From assembly GCA_900548285.1 (NCBI GenBank), contig URKE01000008.1, positions 1 through 53,187 on the forward strand: a stretch of 53,187 bases of DNA, in the 5' to 3' direction. Below the pieces are notes generated by a model. That model searched no databases and was not told the origin of the DNA. It worked only from the letters and a program-made list of their open reading frames with translations. Of the stretch, positions 35,003 through 44,175 are shown piece by piece. The stretch comes from an uncultured Eubacteriales bacterium. Lineage in GTDB: Bacteria; Bacillota; Clostridia; Christensenellales; Borkfalkiaceae. Within the stretch, counting starts at the first letter, position 1. Every line of letters begins with the position of its first letter. The translations under genes were made by a program, and so were the position numbers.

Positions 35003-36865
35003 TTATTTATTTTTCAGATATATAAAAGAAAGTTTCGGCAAATCGACTTCGAGCGAATACGGCTTGCCGTTCCATTCTTTCTTTTCCGTTTTATAAACTC
35101 TCTTTCTTCGTTTTCCGTCGCCGCCGTAAATCTTTTTATCGGAATCGAAAAGAACTTTATAATTGCCCTTTTCCGCGGCGAACCGGTATTTTATATCGGC
35201 CCCGCTGAAATTTATCGCGACGATTATCTTTTCGCCGCCGAACTTACGAACGAACGCGAGCGAATTGAGATCTTTATCGTCGGCGGCAAGCCATTCGAAT
35301 CCGTCCCATCCGTCGTCGTCGCCGAATAAAGCCGGCTCTGTAAGATAAAGTTTGTTAAGTTCCGTGAAGAACCTGTCCAATTCGGCGTGTTTTTCGTAGT
35401 CTTTAAGGAAAAATTCAAGTCCTTCCTTATAATTCCATTCCTTGAACTGCCCGAACTCCGCGCCCATAAACATAAGTTTTTTGCCGGGATGAGCGATCAT
35501 ATAACCCATAAACGCTCTGTCGCCTGCGAACTTATCGTCGTAAGAACCGAATTGCTTATTTAAAAGCGAACATTTTCCGTGAACGACTTCGTCATGCGAA
35601 ATGGGAAGAATGTAATGTTCCGAAAACGCGTACATCATCGAAAAATTGAGTTTGTTATGCTCGTATTTTCTGAACAACGGGTCGATTCTGACGTAAGACA
35701 AAACATCGTTCATCCACCCCATATTCCACTTATAATCAAACCCGAGCCCGCCGTCTTTCACGGGGCGTGTGACGTAAGGATACGCCGTGGATTCCTCCGC
35801 AATCATTATCGCGTAAGGATAGGCGTCGTGAACCGCGTCGTTGAGTTTTTTGATGAAAGCGATCGCTTCGAGGTTTTTATTGTCGCCGTATTGATTCGGA
35901 AGCCACTCGCCCGGTTTTTTATCGTAATCGAGATAAAGCATGGACGCGACCGCGTCAACTCTTATGCCGTCGATATGATACTTTTCAAAAAAGAAGCACG
36001 CCGACGAAACGAGAAAAGACTGAACTTCCGTTCTGCCGTAATCGAACCTTCTCGTTCCCCACTCTTTATGCTCTATTCTGTCCCAACCCTTATTTTCATA
36101 GAGAGGCGCACCGTCGAATTCGTAAAGACCGAATTCGTCTTTCGGAAAATGCGCCGGAACCCAATCGAGAATAACGCCGATATTATTTTCGTGAAACGCA
36201 TCGACGAGAGCCATAAAATCCTTCGGCGTTCCGAGCCTCGAGGTTACGGCGAAATACCCCGTAGTCTGATATCCCCATGACCCGTCGAAAGGATATTCCG
36301 TAAGCGGCATCATCTCCACGTAATTGTATCCGTGAGATTTTACGTACGGAACGAGTTCGCGGATAAGTTCCTTATAGGAATAATAATCGCCGTTTTCTTT
36401 GCGTTTGAAAGACAACAGATTAACCTCGTAAATATTCATCGGAAGAGAATGAGTGGTCTGTCCTTTTCTCTTCTTGAAATATTCTTCGTCTTTCCAGCAG
36501 TAGCCGTCCGGATCGTAAATTTTGGAAGCGGTTGCCGGCGTAGTTTCACAGTGGAACGCGTAAGGATCGGCTTTCAGAACTTTACCGCCGTCGGACGTTA
36601 CGCAATATTTATAATTGTCATAAACTTTCAGTCCTTCGACGAATGCTTCAAAAACGCCTCCGTCGTTCGTCATGAGCGTTGCGTTTTCGTTCCATTCGTT
36701 GAAATCGCCGACTACCGACACCGCTTTCGCGGCAGGAGCCCACACTCTGAATATAACGCCTTTTTTTCCTTTGCGCGTTGCGAAATGCGAGCCGAGATAT
36801 TCGTAGGCTTTGTAATTCGTTCCCTGATGGAATAAATATTTTGCTAAATCGTCTTTCTTTGGCAT
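35003..36865 (-). CDS. glgB: 1,4-alpha-glucan branching enzyme
   Basis: A 620-residue GH13 branching enzyme that introduces alpha-1,6 branches. It begins with a CBM48-type domain (YLGSHFATRKGKKGVIFRVWAPAAKAVSVVGDFNEW). The barrel motifs are DWVPAHFPKD, the nucleophile in DGIRVDAVASM near 315, the acid in IMIAEESTAYP near 360 and LPISHDEVVHGK near 425. An all-beta C-terminal domain follows. It is the first of the five core glycogen genes in transcription order, 28 bases before glgC. CAGGAGCAACTG precedes the ATG. Confidence 0.96.
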   Translation of the reverse strand: MPKKDDLAKYLFHQGTNYKAYEYLGSHFATRKGKKGVIFRVWAPAAKAVSVVGDFNEWNENATLMTNDGGVFEAFVEGLKVYDNYKYCVTSDGGKVLKADPYAFHCETTPATASKIYDPDGYCWKDEEYFKKRKGQTTHSLPMNIYEVNLLSFKRKENGDYYSYKELIRELVPYVKSHGYNYVEMMPLTEYPFDGSWGYQTTGYFAVTSRLGTPKDFMALVDAFHENNIGVILDWVPAHFPKDEFGLYEFDGAPLYENKGWDRIEHKEWGTRRFDYGRTEVQSFLVSSACFFFEKYHIDGIRVDAVASMLYLDYDKKPGEWLPNQYGDNKNLEAIAFIKKLNDAVHDAYPYAIMIAEESTAYPYVTRPVKDGGLGFDYKWNMGWMNDVLSYVRIDPLFRKYEHNKLNFSMMYAFSEHYILPISHDEVVHGKCSLLNKQFGSYDDKFAGDRAFMGYMIAHPGKKLMFMGAEFGQFKEWNYKEGLEFFLKDYEKHAELDRFFTELNKLYLTEPALFGDDDGWDGFEWLAADDKDLNSLAFVRKFGGEKIIVAINFSGADIKYRFAAEKGNYKVLFDSDKKIYGGDGKRRKRVYKTEKKEWNGKPYSLEVDLPKLSFIYLKNK

Positions 36866-36905
36866 CAGTTGCTCCTGTTCCGAATTGCTTTTGATTTTAT
36901 CTTTT

Positions 36906-36919
36906 GCGGGCTTGCCCGC
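36906..36919 (-). other. short GC hairpin in the pgi-glgB gap
   Basis: GCGGG and CCCGC pair around a four-base loop (CAAG on the minus strand). No U run follows (AAAAGATAAAAT), so it is not a terminator. It may mark mRNA processing or protection between pgi and the glg genes in the 84-base gap. No convincing promoter was found there. Confidence 0.45.
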
Positions 36920-36949
36920 CGCTAAATATATCGTTTATAATTTCGTCGC

Positions 36950-38383
36950 TTAAATAATATACGCGTCTTTCTTTTCGGGCGTTCTCGAAAGTTCGATCTT
37001 CTTCGCCTCGTAACCCTTTCTGCCGAGAAGCGCGTAAGCGGCGTTCTTTCCGTTTTCCACGCCGGGCTGATTGTAGGTGTTGATATTGAGGAATTCGCCC
37101 TCGAACGCCGTCTGCATTTCGAAATAGAAAATAAGTTCGCCGATGGTGAACGCGTTTATTTCGGGAATAATAATCGTGTGATTCATTCTCTTTTTAACGG
37201 TGAGCGCGTATTCCGTGGCCTTTCTTTCCGCATCGATGAGTTCGTTCATGGTGTGACCGCAAAGGAAATGCACGTCCGGAATATCTTCGCAACCCTCGGG
37301 AATTGCCGTTTCTTTTCTGTATTTGTTTACGGCGATGAAAGTTACGACCTTATCGTAAGGTCCTTCGGCGTAAAGTTGAACCTGACTGTGCTGATCGGTT
37401 ACGCCGAGCGATTTAACCGGGGTCTGCCCCGCGTTGACAGTTACGCCGTTATTATCCACTTCTTTACCGAGCGATTCCGCCCAGATCTGGCAATACCAGT
37501 CCGCGAAGTATTTAAGCCCGTCGGCATAAGGCATCATAACGGAAATGTTTTTACCTCTCTTCATGGCGATATCCTGCAAAATCGCGTTCATAAGAGGCGG
37601 GTTTTTGCTGAGATTTTTATTCATGGAAATTCTCGCCATATACGCCGCGCCGGCTAAAAGTTCGCCGATATCAACGCCCGTTACAGCGGCGGGAAGAAGC
37701 CCCACGGGGCTGAGTTCGGAAAACCTTCCGCCAACTCCGTCGGGAATGTAATACGTTTTGTAACCCTCCGCTTTAGCGATTTTTATAAGATTGCCGGAAT
37801 CTTTCGAGGTGGTCGCGATAACGTGATCTTTAACCTTGTCGCCGAGTTTCTCTCTGAGCATGTTATATATAATAAGGTACTGCGACATTGTTTCGGAAGT
37901 CGATCCGCTTTTTGTTATAACGTTGAAAACGGTTTTTTCGACGTCGATAACGTCAAAGAGCGCGGCCATTCTTTCAGGATCGATGTTATCCTCGACGTAA
38001 AACTTGGGCGCTTTTCTCTCCTTAGCGGGGAGGTCGTTATAATGAAGGTGGCAAAGAGCCTGAAAAACCGCGATCGGACCGAGCGCGCTGCCGCCGATGC
38101 CGAGAACGACGAAATATTTTGCCGTTCTTCTTATCTCCTTAGCCGTTTTGTTTATGTCCGCCACAACTTCTCTCTGATGAAGGGGTAAATCCATCCAGCC
38201 GAGCCAGCCTTTGCCTTTTTCGCTTTCGAGTTTTCCGAGCGCTTTGTCGGCGGATTTTCTGTACGCCACCAACTCTTCTCTCGTTATCCCCTCGTCGCCG
38301 ATGAATTCGCGCATCATGTTGTTATAATCGAGCCTTATCGTCATTGCTCTTTTCCAATCTTTATTCTGATATCTTTTAGCCAT
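36950..38383 (-). CDS. pgi: glucose-6-phosphate isomerase
   Basis: A 477-residue enzyme interconverting glucose-6-phosphate and fructose-6-phosphate. The sugar-isomerase signatures are GIGGSALGPIAVFQA near residue 97, ITKSGSTSETMSQYLI near 158, VGGRFSELSPVGLLPAAVTG near 220 and the C-terminal QPGVENGKNAAYALLG. It lies upstream of glgB in the same direction, supplying hexose phosphate to glycogen synthesis. AAGGAGAAGAACAT precedes the ATG. It is slightly longer than many Bacillota Pgi proteins (about 450). Confidence 0.96.
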   Translation of the reverse strand: MAKRYQNKDWKRAMTIRLDYNNMMREFIGDEGITREELVAYRKSADKALGKLESEKGKGWLGWMDLPLHQREVVADINKTAKEIRRTAKYFVVLGIGGSALGPIAVFQALCHLHYNDLPAKERKAPKFYVEDNIDPERMAALFDVIDVEKTVFNVITKSGSTSETMSQYLIIYNMLREKLGDKVKDHVIATTSKDSGNLIKIAKAEGYKTYYIPDGVGGRFSELSPVGLLPAAVTGVDIGELLAGAAYMARISMNKNLSKNPPLMNAILQDIAMKRGKNISVMMPYADGLKYFADWYCQIWAESLGKEVDNNGVTVNAGQTPVKSLGVTDQHSQVQLYAEGPYDKVVTFIAVNKYRKETAIPEGCEDIPDVHFLCGHTMNELIDAERKATEYALTVKKRMNHTIIIPEINAFTIGELIFYFEMQTAFEGEFLNINTYNQPGVENGKNAAYALLGRKGYEAKKIELSRTPEKKDAYII

Positions 38384-38403
38384 ATGTTCTTCTCCTTAAA
38401 GAT

Positions 38404-39195
38404 TTAAAATATTTTGTAAGCGATTTCCCGCATTTTGTCAAGACTTCTTTTTATTTCCGTTACGTCGCCGTAATCGTCTTTGTATACTTCAATCAAAGCG
38501 TCGCCGTCGAACCCGACGTCCTTAAGCCGCCTGAATAGTTCTTCAAAATCGAATGTTCCCTCGCCGGGAAGTTTTATTTTTCCGTTCTCGTCCACGTCGG
38601 AAATGTGAACTGTTTTTATGTTTTGCCCCATCGCATCGATATATTCCCGATAATCTATGCCGGATCTTCTCGCCTGTTTTATGTCGAGCGTTGCCATAAG
38701 ATCGGGGGCGTATTGTTTTACTTTTCTGAAAAAATCGGGATAACTGCAAAACGCCCACGCGACGTTTTCAAGACAAATTTTAATTCCGTATTTCGCCGCC
38801 GTTTCGCAAAGAATCGCAAGGCGTTTGCCCGCTTTTTCGTAATTATCGTAGTCGGAGCCTGCTTTTATTCTCGCTCTGCCGTGCATCGTGTAACAATGCG
38901 CGCCGAGAAGTTTCCCCGTGGAGAGAACCCTCTCAAACCAATAATTCGCATCGTTGAATGCCCTTTGATTTGCGGAAAACAATTCCGTTTCAAAATTAAG
39001 CGTTATAACGTGAAGAGAATGTACGTTCAGATTACCTTTTCTCGAAAGCAGCAGTTTACCGAATTCCTCGGTATACTCCGAAAAACTTTCAAGAAAAATC
39101 TCACACGTTCTCGCGTCGATTTCGTTCAGCGTTACGAGCGAATCCTCGTTATATTCTCTTAAAAACAAACTCGCGGTTGAAACGCCGATTTCCAT
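38404..39195 (-). CDS. sugar phosphate isomerase/epimerase-like TIM-barrel protein
   Basis: A 263-residue protein of the xylose isomerase-like / AP endonuclease 2 superfamily. It begins MEIGVSTASLFLREYNEDSL and contains ICLENVAWAF near residue 139, LMATLDIKQARRSG near 168, KTVHISDVDENGK near 195 and ALIEVYKDD near 238. The glutamate, aspartate, histidine and glutamate in these strands are the usual metal ligands. Substrate unknown: a sugar isomerase or epimerase is likeliest, while DNA endonuclease IV activity is less likely at this length. It lies between clpC and pgi. Confidence 0.8.
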   Translation of the reverse strand: MEIGVSTASLFLREYNEDSLVTLNEIDARTCEIFLESFSEYTEEFGKLLLSRKGNLNVHSLHVITLNFETELFSANQRAFNDANYWFERVLSTGKLLGAHCYTMHGRARIKAGSDYDNYEKAGKRLAILCETAAKYGIKICLENVAWAFCSYPDFFRKVKQYAPDLMATLDIKQARRSGIDYREYIDAMGQNIKTVHISDVDENGKIKLPGEGTFDFEELFRRLKDVGFDGDALIEVYKDDYGDVTEIKRSLDKMREIAYKIF

Positions 39196-39199
39196 TTGT

Positions 39200-39223
39200 G
39201 TTACCTCTCGTTACCTTGTTACC
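39200..39223 (-). repeat. three GGTAAC repeats at the clpC-isomerase junction
   Basis: On the minus strand GGTAAC occurs at 39223-39218, 39215-39210 and 39205-39200. The first holds the clpC stop codon, and the last forms the AGAGGT ribosome binding site of the isomerase gene. The arrangement may let terminating ribosomes re-initiate. Confidence 0.6.
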
Positions 39224-41693
39224 TTGTTTTAACAAAACGGATTTTTCCGTTCTCGGCGTAAACGAGTATGTCATCGCCGCTCTTTATCCTTCCGTCGATG
39301 AGCGCGTCCGTCAGCATATCTTCGATAAGCGTCGTTATGGCGCGCTTCAAAGGTCTTGCGCCGTAAACTTCGTTGTAGCCTTTATCGATGATAACGTCCG
39401 CCGCGCTGCCCGCAACTTTAAGTTTTATTCCGTTATCGGCAAGGCGTTTTATGAGTTTTTCAAGCAGAACGTCCACAACTTTTCCGCAATCTTCTCTCGA
39501 AAGGCTGCGGAAAACGATTATATCGTCCAGCCTGTTTAAAAACTCGGGGCTGAATTTTCTCTTTAAAGCCTCGGTTATTCTGTCTTTCGCTTCGCGTTCT
39601 TTATCCGCTTCGCTGATAAAGCCGAAATTCGACCTCTGAGCCGTGATCGCCGCGCCGACGTTTGACGTGAGAATGATGATCGTGTTTCTGAAATCGACCG
39701 TTTTACCCTTGCTGTCCGTCAGTCTGCCCTCGTCGAGAATCTGCAGCATAAGATTGAAAATCTCGGGGTCGGCTTTTTCGATTTCGTCGAATAATACAAC
39801 CGAGTACGGTTTTCTCCTTACTTTATCCGTAAGGATACCCGCGTCCTCGTAACCGACGTATCCCGGAGGCGCGCCTATGAGTTTCGCGACGGAATTTTTT
39901 TCCATATACTCGCTCATATCGATTTTTATCAGGCTGTTTTTATCGCCGAAAACAACGTCCGCAAGCGCTTTTGAAAGCTCTGTTTTTCCAACGCCCGTAG
40001 GCCCGACGAAAATGAACGAACCTATCGGTCTGTTCGGGTCTTTTATGCAGGTTCTCGCGCGTTTTATAGCCCTCGATACGGCGTTGACCGCCGCGTCCTG
40101 TCCGATAACCCTGTCGTGCAGTTCGTTTTCGAGATTATTCAGTTTGTCCGTTTCGTCGGACGTTATTCTCGTCACGGGGATTTTCGTCCACTCCGCAACG
40201 ACTTCCGCCACGTCGTCGCCGGTTATTTTCGGCGTGGAATTGCTCCTTTCGTCCAATGCTCTTTCGTTTATTTTGTAAATTTCGTCGCGAAGTCCGTCGA
40301 TTTTTTCGAGCAACTGCCGTTTTTCGTCGGCGTAATCTTCACCCATAGAAAGAACGTACTCCAACTCGTTTTCCGCCTTTCTTAACTGAGCGGTTTTTTC
40401 GGAATATTCCTTAGGCGTAAAGCAATATTTCAAACGAGCCTTCGCCGCCGCTTCGTCGATAAGGTCGATAGCCTTATCGGGAAGATTTCTGTCCGTAATG
40501 TACCTGTCCGAAAGCGCAACCGCGGCTTTTATCGCCTCGTCGGTTATTTCGACGTTATGGTGAGCCTCGTATTTATCTTTCAGACCTTTTAAAATTATAA
40601 TCGAATTTTCAACGCTCGGCGCTTCTATCTTTATCGGCTGGAATCTTCTCTCGACGGCGGGGTCTTTTTCTATATAAGTCCTGTATTCGTCGATCGTCGT
40701 CGCGCCTATCGTCTGCAATTCTCCGCGCGCAAGCATCGGTTTTAACATTTCGGCTATATCGAGATTTCCGTCGCCCGTACTGCCCGCGCCCATTATGTTG
40801 TGAATTTCGTCGATAAAAAGGATAATATCGCCCCTCGAAATAACGTAATCGATGGCATTTTTGAACCTTTCTTCGAGTTCGCCGCGATATTTCGCGCCGG
40901 CTATAAGCCCCGAAACGTTAAGCGAAAAAATCGTTTTGTTCCGAAGCACGTCCGGAACGGTACCCGATGCGATTTCGAGCGCAAGCCCTTCGACGACCGC
41001 GCTTTTCCCCACGCCCGGCTCACCGATAAGAACGGGACTGTTTTTCGTTCTGCGCGAAAGCGACTGAATAATCTGGTTGATTTCCTTCTCTCTGCCTATA
41101 ACCGGATCGAGTTTGCCGTCTTTCGCCTTTTCGGTAAGATCATAACCGAATTTGGAAAGAGGATTCGCTTCTTCCTCACCTTTCGTCGCAATCGGTTCGT
41201 CAGTATTTTCGGACGTTGAATCCGCTTGTGTTTCCGCCGCGGGAATATCGGTTACCCTTTCCTCTCTGCGGAAAATTTTATCTTCGAGTTCTTTGGTTAT
41301 GGACGGAAAATCGACGCCAATTCGGCGCAGAATACTCATCGCCACGCAATCCCTTTTGTTGAGAATCGCCAGCAAAAGATGCTCCGTGGAGATGTATTTC
41401 GTTTTTGCAACGTCGGCGAGATACTCGGAATCCTTGTTTACGACCGCTTTCGCCTTAGGCGTGAAACCGCCGGTCTGATCGTTATAACGGAAGGTTTCTT
41501 TAAGAATTTCAAAATAATTGTCTTTATTTACGCCGTGATCGTTCAACGCCTTGCAAGAACCGCACTTAGGCAGACACAGCAAGCCGTATAAAATCTCTTC
41601 CGTTCCGACGTAATTCAATTTATATTTCCGAGAAACCACCTGAGCGTTTTTTATCGCGTAAACAACGCCCTGCGTGCATTTAAATTCGTTCAT
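39219..41693 (-). CDS. clpC: ClpC-type AAA+ unfoldase subunit of the Clp protease
   Basis: An 824-residue class I Clp ATPase. It has two N-terminal Clp_N repeats (residues about 5-145) and a first AAA+ domain with Walker A GEPGVGKSA near residue 224. The coiled-coil middle domain spans about 410-480 (KTAQLRKAENELEYVLSMGED), and a second AAA+ domain has GPTGVGKTELSK near 564. The length and short middle domain fit ClpC rather than ClpB. It unfolds proteins for ClpP. Unusually for Bacillota it is not with ctsR-mcsA-mcsB, and no CtsR-type heptad repeat was seen upstream. It is transcribed after galU with a modest AGGG ribosome binding site. Confidence 0.93.
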   Translation of the reverse strand: MNEFKCTQGVVYAIKNAQVVSRKYKLNYVGTEEILYGLLCLPKCGSCKALNDHGVNKDNYFEILKETFRYNDQTGGFTPKAKAVVNKDSEYLADVAKTKYISTEHLLLAILNKRDCVAMSILRRIGVDFPSITKELEDKIFRREERVTDIPAAETQADSTSENTDEPIATKGEEEANPLSKFGYDLTEKAKDGKLDPVIGREKEINQIIQSLSRRTKNSPVLIGEPGVGKSAVVEGLALEIASGTVPDVLRNKTIFSLNVSGLIAGAKYRGELEERFKNAIDYVISRGDIILFIDEIHNIMGAGSTGDGNLDIAEMLKPMLARGELQTIGATTIDEYRTYIEKDPAVERRFQPIKIEAPSVENSIIILKGLKDKYEAHHNVEITDEAIKAAVALSDRYITDRNLPDKAIDLIDEAAAKARLKYCFTPKEYSEKTAQLRKAENELEYVLSMGEDYADEKRQLLEKIDGLRDEIYKINERALDERSNSTPKITGDDVAEVVAEWTKIPVTRITSDETDKLNNLENELHDRVIGQDAAVNAVSRAIKRARTCIKDPNRPIGSFIFVGPTGVGKTELSKALADVVFGDKNSLIKIDMSEYMEKNSVAKLIGAPPGYVGYEDAGILTDKVRRKPYSVVLFDEIEKADPEIFNLMLQILDEGRLTDSKGKTVDFRNTIIILTSNVGAAITAQRSNFGFISEADKEREAKDRITEALKRKFSPEFLNRLDDIIVFRSLSREDCGKVVDVLLEKLIKRLADNGIKLKVAGSAADVIIDKGYNEVYGARPLKRAITTLIEDMLTDALIDGRIKSGDDILVYAENGKIRFVKTR

Positions 41694-41744
41694 GTTCCCT
41701 GCCCCGAAGAAAGGTTAGCCGAAGCGACGGACGTTATCCGCGCA

Positions 41745-42623
41745 TTATTCGGCGATAAGTTCTTTGAGATATTCTTTCAGTTTGTCTTTGAGTTCCGCGT
41801 CGCGGAGTCCGTATTCGATATTCGCTTTGAGATATCCGAATCTGTCGCCCATATCGTATCGCGTTCCGTCGAAAACATAGGCGAGAGCGCCTTCGCTTCT
41901 CGCGATTAAATCGAGCGCGTCGGTAAACTGATATTCGTTGTTTGCGCCGGGTTTCAGGTTATCGATTATCCTGAAAATTCCGGGCGAGCATACGTATCTG
42001 CCGAGCGGCGCAAGATCGCTCTTCGCTTCCTCTTTTTTTGGTTTTTCCGTGACTTTCGTCATATTATAGACGTCGTTTTCGAGAATTTTATCGTACTCGA
42101 CGGACGCATATTTCGATATTACGTCCATGCTTACCCTTTTACAACCGAGCACCGTCTTTCCGTATTTTTCGTAAACGTCGATAAGTTGACCGATAACCGG
42201 ACGAGTTTCGTTATACATAACGTCGTCGCCGAAAAGAACCGCGAACGGCTCGTCGCCGACGAATTCTTTCGCTAATTTGATCGCGCTTGCCGTACCGTTC
42301 TGAACTTCCTGAACTTTATATGTAAATTTCGCCATATGCTCCGGGTAAACAACTTCTTCAAGATAGTCGGTTTTCCCTTTATCCGCAAGCATTTTTTCAA
42401 GTTCCGGAGCGGCGTCGAAATGGCTTTCGAGTATCTCTTTTTTGTATCCGACGATAAACAATATATCCGTTATTCCGCTGTTTACCACTTCTTCCGAAAT
42501 AATCTGCAAGGCAGGCTTATTGAGAATGGGTAGCATGGGCTTCGGAACCGCTTTCGTGAAAGGGAGAAATCTCGTTCCGTAACCCGCAACGGGAATCACC
42601 GCTTTTCTTACCTTTAAATTCAT
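41745..42623 (-). CDS. galU: UTP-glucose-1-phosphate uridylyltransferase
   Basis: A 292-residue nucleotidyltransferase making UDP-glucose. It has the N-terminal AVIPVAGYGTRFLPFTKAVPKPMLPI motif in two parts (residues 8-33), FVGDEPFAVLFGDDVMYNE near residue 122, and VTEKPKKEEAKSDLAPLGRYV near 190. It draws on the same glucose-1-phosphate pool as GlgC, directing it to cell-envelope polymers. AGAGG precedes the ATG. It lies between rpiB and clpC. Confidence 0.95.
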   Translation of the reverse strand: MNLKVRKAVIPVAGYGTRFLPFTKAVPKPMLPILNKPALQIISEEVVNSGITDILFIVGYKKEILESHFDAAPELEKMLADKGKTDYLEEVVYPEHMAKFTYKVQEVQNGTASAIKLAKEFVGDEPFAVLFGDDVMYNETRPVIGQLIDVYEKYGKTVLGCKRVSMDVISKYASVEYDKILENDVYNMTKVTEKPKKEEAKSDLAPLGRYVCSPGIFRIIDNLKPGANNEYQFTDALDLIARSEGALAYVFDGTRYDMGDRFGYLKANIEYGLRDAELKDKLKEYLKELIAE

Positions 42624-42664
42624 CTTAACCTCTGTCCGTTACCGACAACACTGCCGCAAACGGA

Positions 42665-43114
42665 TTACTTTGAATATTTTTTTTCTATTTCGCTGATTTT
42701 CGCAATTCTCGCAAGGTGTCTGCCGCCTTCGAATTCGGTGGTTAAAAACGCCTCTACGATATCGATCATAACGCCCGAACCGATAACTCTTTCGCCGAAA
42801 GCGATAACGTTCGCGTCGTTGTGCATACGCGTTGCGCGAGCCGAGAAACTATCATGGCAATGAGCGCATCTTATACCCGGGACCTTGTTTGCGACGATGG
42901 ACATACCTATGCCCGTGCCGCAGATGAGAATTCCTCTGTCGTAACCGCCGAAAGCGACCGCCTCGGCGACTTTCGCGCCGTAATCGGCGTAATTGCATGA
43001 TTCTGCCGTGTAAGTTCCGAAATCGGTAAATTCATAACCGTTTTTTTCAAGATAAGCAATAAGCGCGGGTTTAAGATAAATTCCTGCGTGATCGCATCCG
43101 ATTGCAATTTTCAT
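42665..43114 (-). CDS. rpiB: ribose-5-phosphate isomerase B
   Basis: A 149-residue LacAB/RpiB family protein, the usual size. It begins MKIAIGCDHAGIYLK, carries the catalytic-type cysteine in GILICGTGIGMSI near residue 67, and has HNDANVIAFGERVIG near 98. It interconverts ribulose- and ribose-5-phosphate. GAGGTG is a strong ribosome binding site. Its position after tsaC recalls the ywlC...ywlF neighbourhood of Bacillus. Confidence 0.95.
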   Translation of the reverse strand: MKIAIGCDHAGIYLKPALIAYLEKNGYEFTDFGTYTAESCNYADYGAKVAEAVAFGGYDRGILICGTGIGMSIVANKVPGIRCAHCHDSFSARATRMHNDANVIAFGERVIGSGVMIDIVEAFLTTEFEGGRHLARIAKISEIEKKYSK

Positions 43115-43172
43115 TTAAAACACCTCGATTTTAGTTTTATTAATGGCTTCCGTTCGTCATCGCTATGCAAAT

Positions 43173-44174
43173 TTAATTTTCGTATTTTTTGCAAGCCTTG
43201 GAAAGCCTGTTCATAATTCCTACGTCAACGTCGCTGCCCGTTTCCACTTCGAACGCGATAATCATATCCGCCAAACCCTCGCTTTCGTGAAGTTTGTCGT
43301 AAAGATTAGACGCTATTTCTTCGGCAGAGCCGCCGAGCCTTAAAACGTTGCCTTTTATTTTCGTCAAAATCGCGTCGTCGCACATAAAATACGGACGTTT
43401 ACCCTCCGAAACGAGTTCGTCGTACAACTTCTGCGCAAGTTCAGTCTGATCTCTTCTGAAAAGCGCCGTTTCACACTTCGGACAATAATGCCGGTATTTC
43501 ATTCCCGGCGCGCGGATTTTATCGGTAGGTTTATTCTGCGAATAACCACACTTCCCGACAACCGACTTTATCATATCCGCCGTCACGAGTCCGCTTCTTA
43601 AAATTATCGGCGTATCCGTGGTAACGTCAAGAACGGTGCTTTCTATACCGCCGCTGCATTTTCCGCCGTCGAGAATAAGCGGGATTTTACCTTGCAAATC
43701 CTCATAAACGTGCATAGCCGTGACAGGGCTTGTGTGTTTCGACACGTTTGCCGAAGGCGCGGCGACGGGAACGTCAACCGCCCTCAAAAAAGCCTGCGCC
43801 GCTTCGCTCGACGGAATTCTTATCCCGACGGTATCGAGGCCGCACGTTGCGACCGGACTTATCATCCCTTTGCTTCTGTAAACCATGGTGAGCGGACCGG
43901 GAAGAAACGCTTCTCTTAATTTATAAACGTAATCATAATCGACGTAAACGAGTTTATCGACGTCGTAATCCTTATGAACGTGAACGATAAGCGGGTTATC
44001 CTGCGGTCTGCCTTTGGCTTCGAAGATTTTTTTAACCGCTTCGTCGCTGTAGGCGATCGCTCCCAATCCGTAAACCGTTTCAGTGGGAAAACCGACGAGT
44101 TCGCCGTTTAAAATATATTTTTTTGCGAGTTCCAGCGATTCATCGTTCACTTCCGAAATTAAAGTTTCGTACAT
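43173..44174 (-). CDS. tsaC: threonylcarbamoyl-AMP synthase, Sua5 type
   Basis: A 333-residue protein. The YrdC domain (residues about 10-195) includes GELVGFPTETVYGLGA, KGRPQDNPLIVHV, VGIRIPSSEAAQAFL and APSANVSKHTSPV. The C-terminal Sua5 domain contains APGMKYRHYCPKCETALF. It makes threonylcarbamoyl-AMP for the t6A37 modification of ANN-decoding tRNAs. The ATG at 44174, one base after the dnaB stop, fits the family N-terminus; in-frame sequence further upstream is dnaB read in another frame. Known Sua5 proteins have the same two-domain length. Confidence 0.94.
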   Translation of the reverse strand: MYETLISEVNDESLELAKKYILNGELVGFPTETVYGLGAIAYSDEAVKKIFEAKGRPQDNPLIVHVHKDYDVDKLVYVDYDYVYKLREAFLPGPLTMVYRSKGMISPVATCGLDTVGIRIPSSEAAQAFLRAVDVPVAAPSANVSKHTSPVTAMHVYEDLQGKIPLILDGGKCSGGIESTVLDVTTDTPIILRSGLVTADMIKSVVGKCGYSQNKPTDKIRAPGMKYRHYCPKCETALFRRDQTELAQKLYDELVSEGKRPYFMCDDAILTKIKGNVLRLGGSAEEIASNLYDKLHESEGLADMIIAFEVETGSDVDVGIMNRLSKACKKYEN

Positions 44175-44175
44175 A

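Noticed and set aside
36906..36919. Terminator between pgi and glgB
   Set aside because: The stem has only five pairs and no U run on the transcribed strand.
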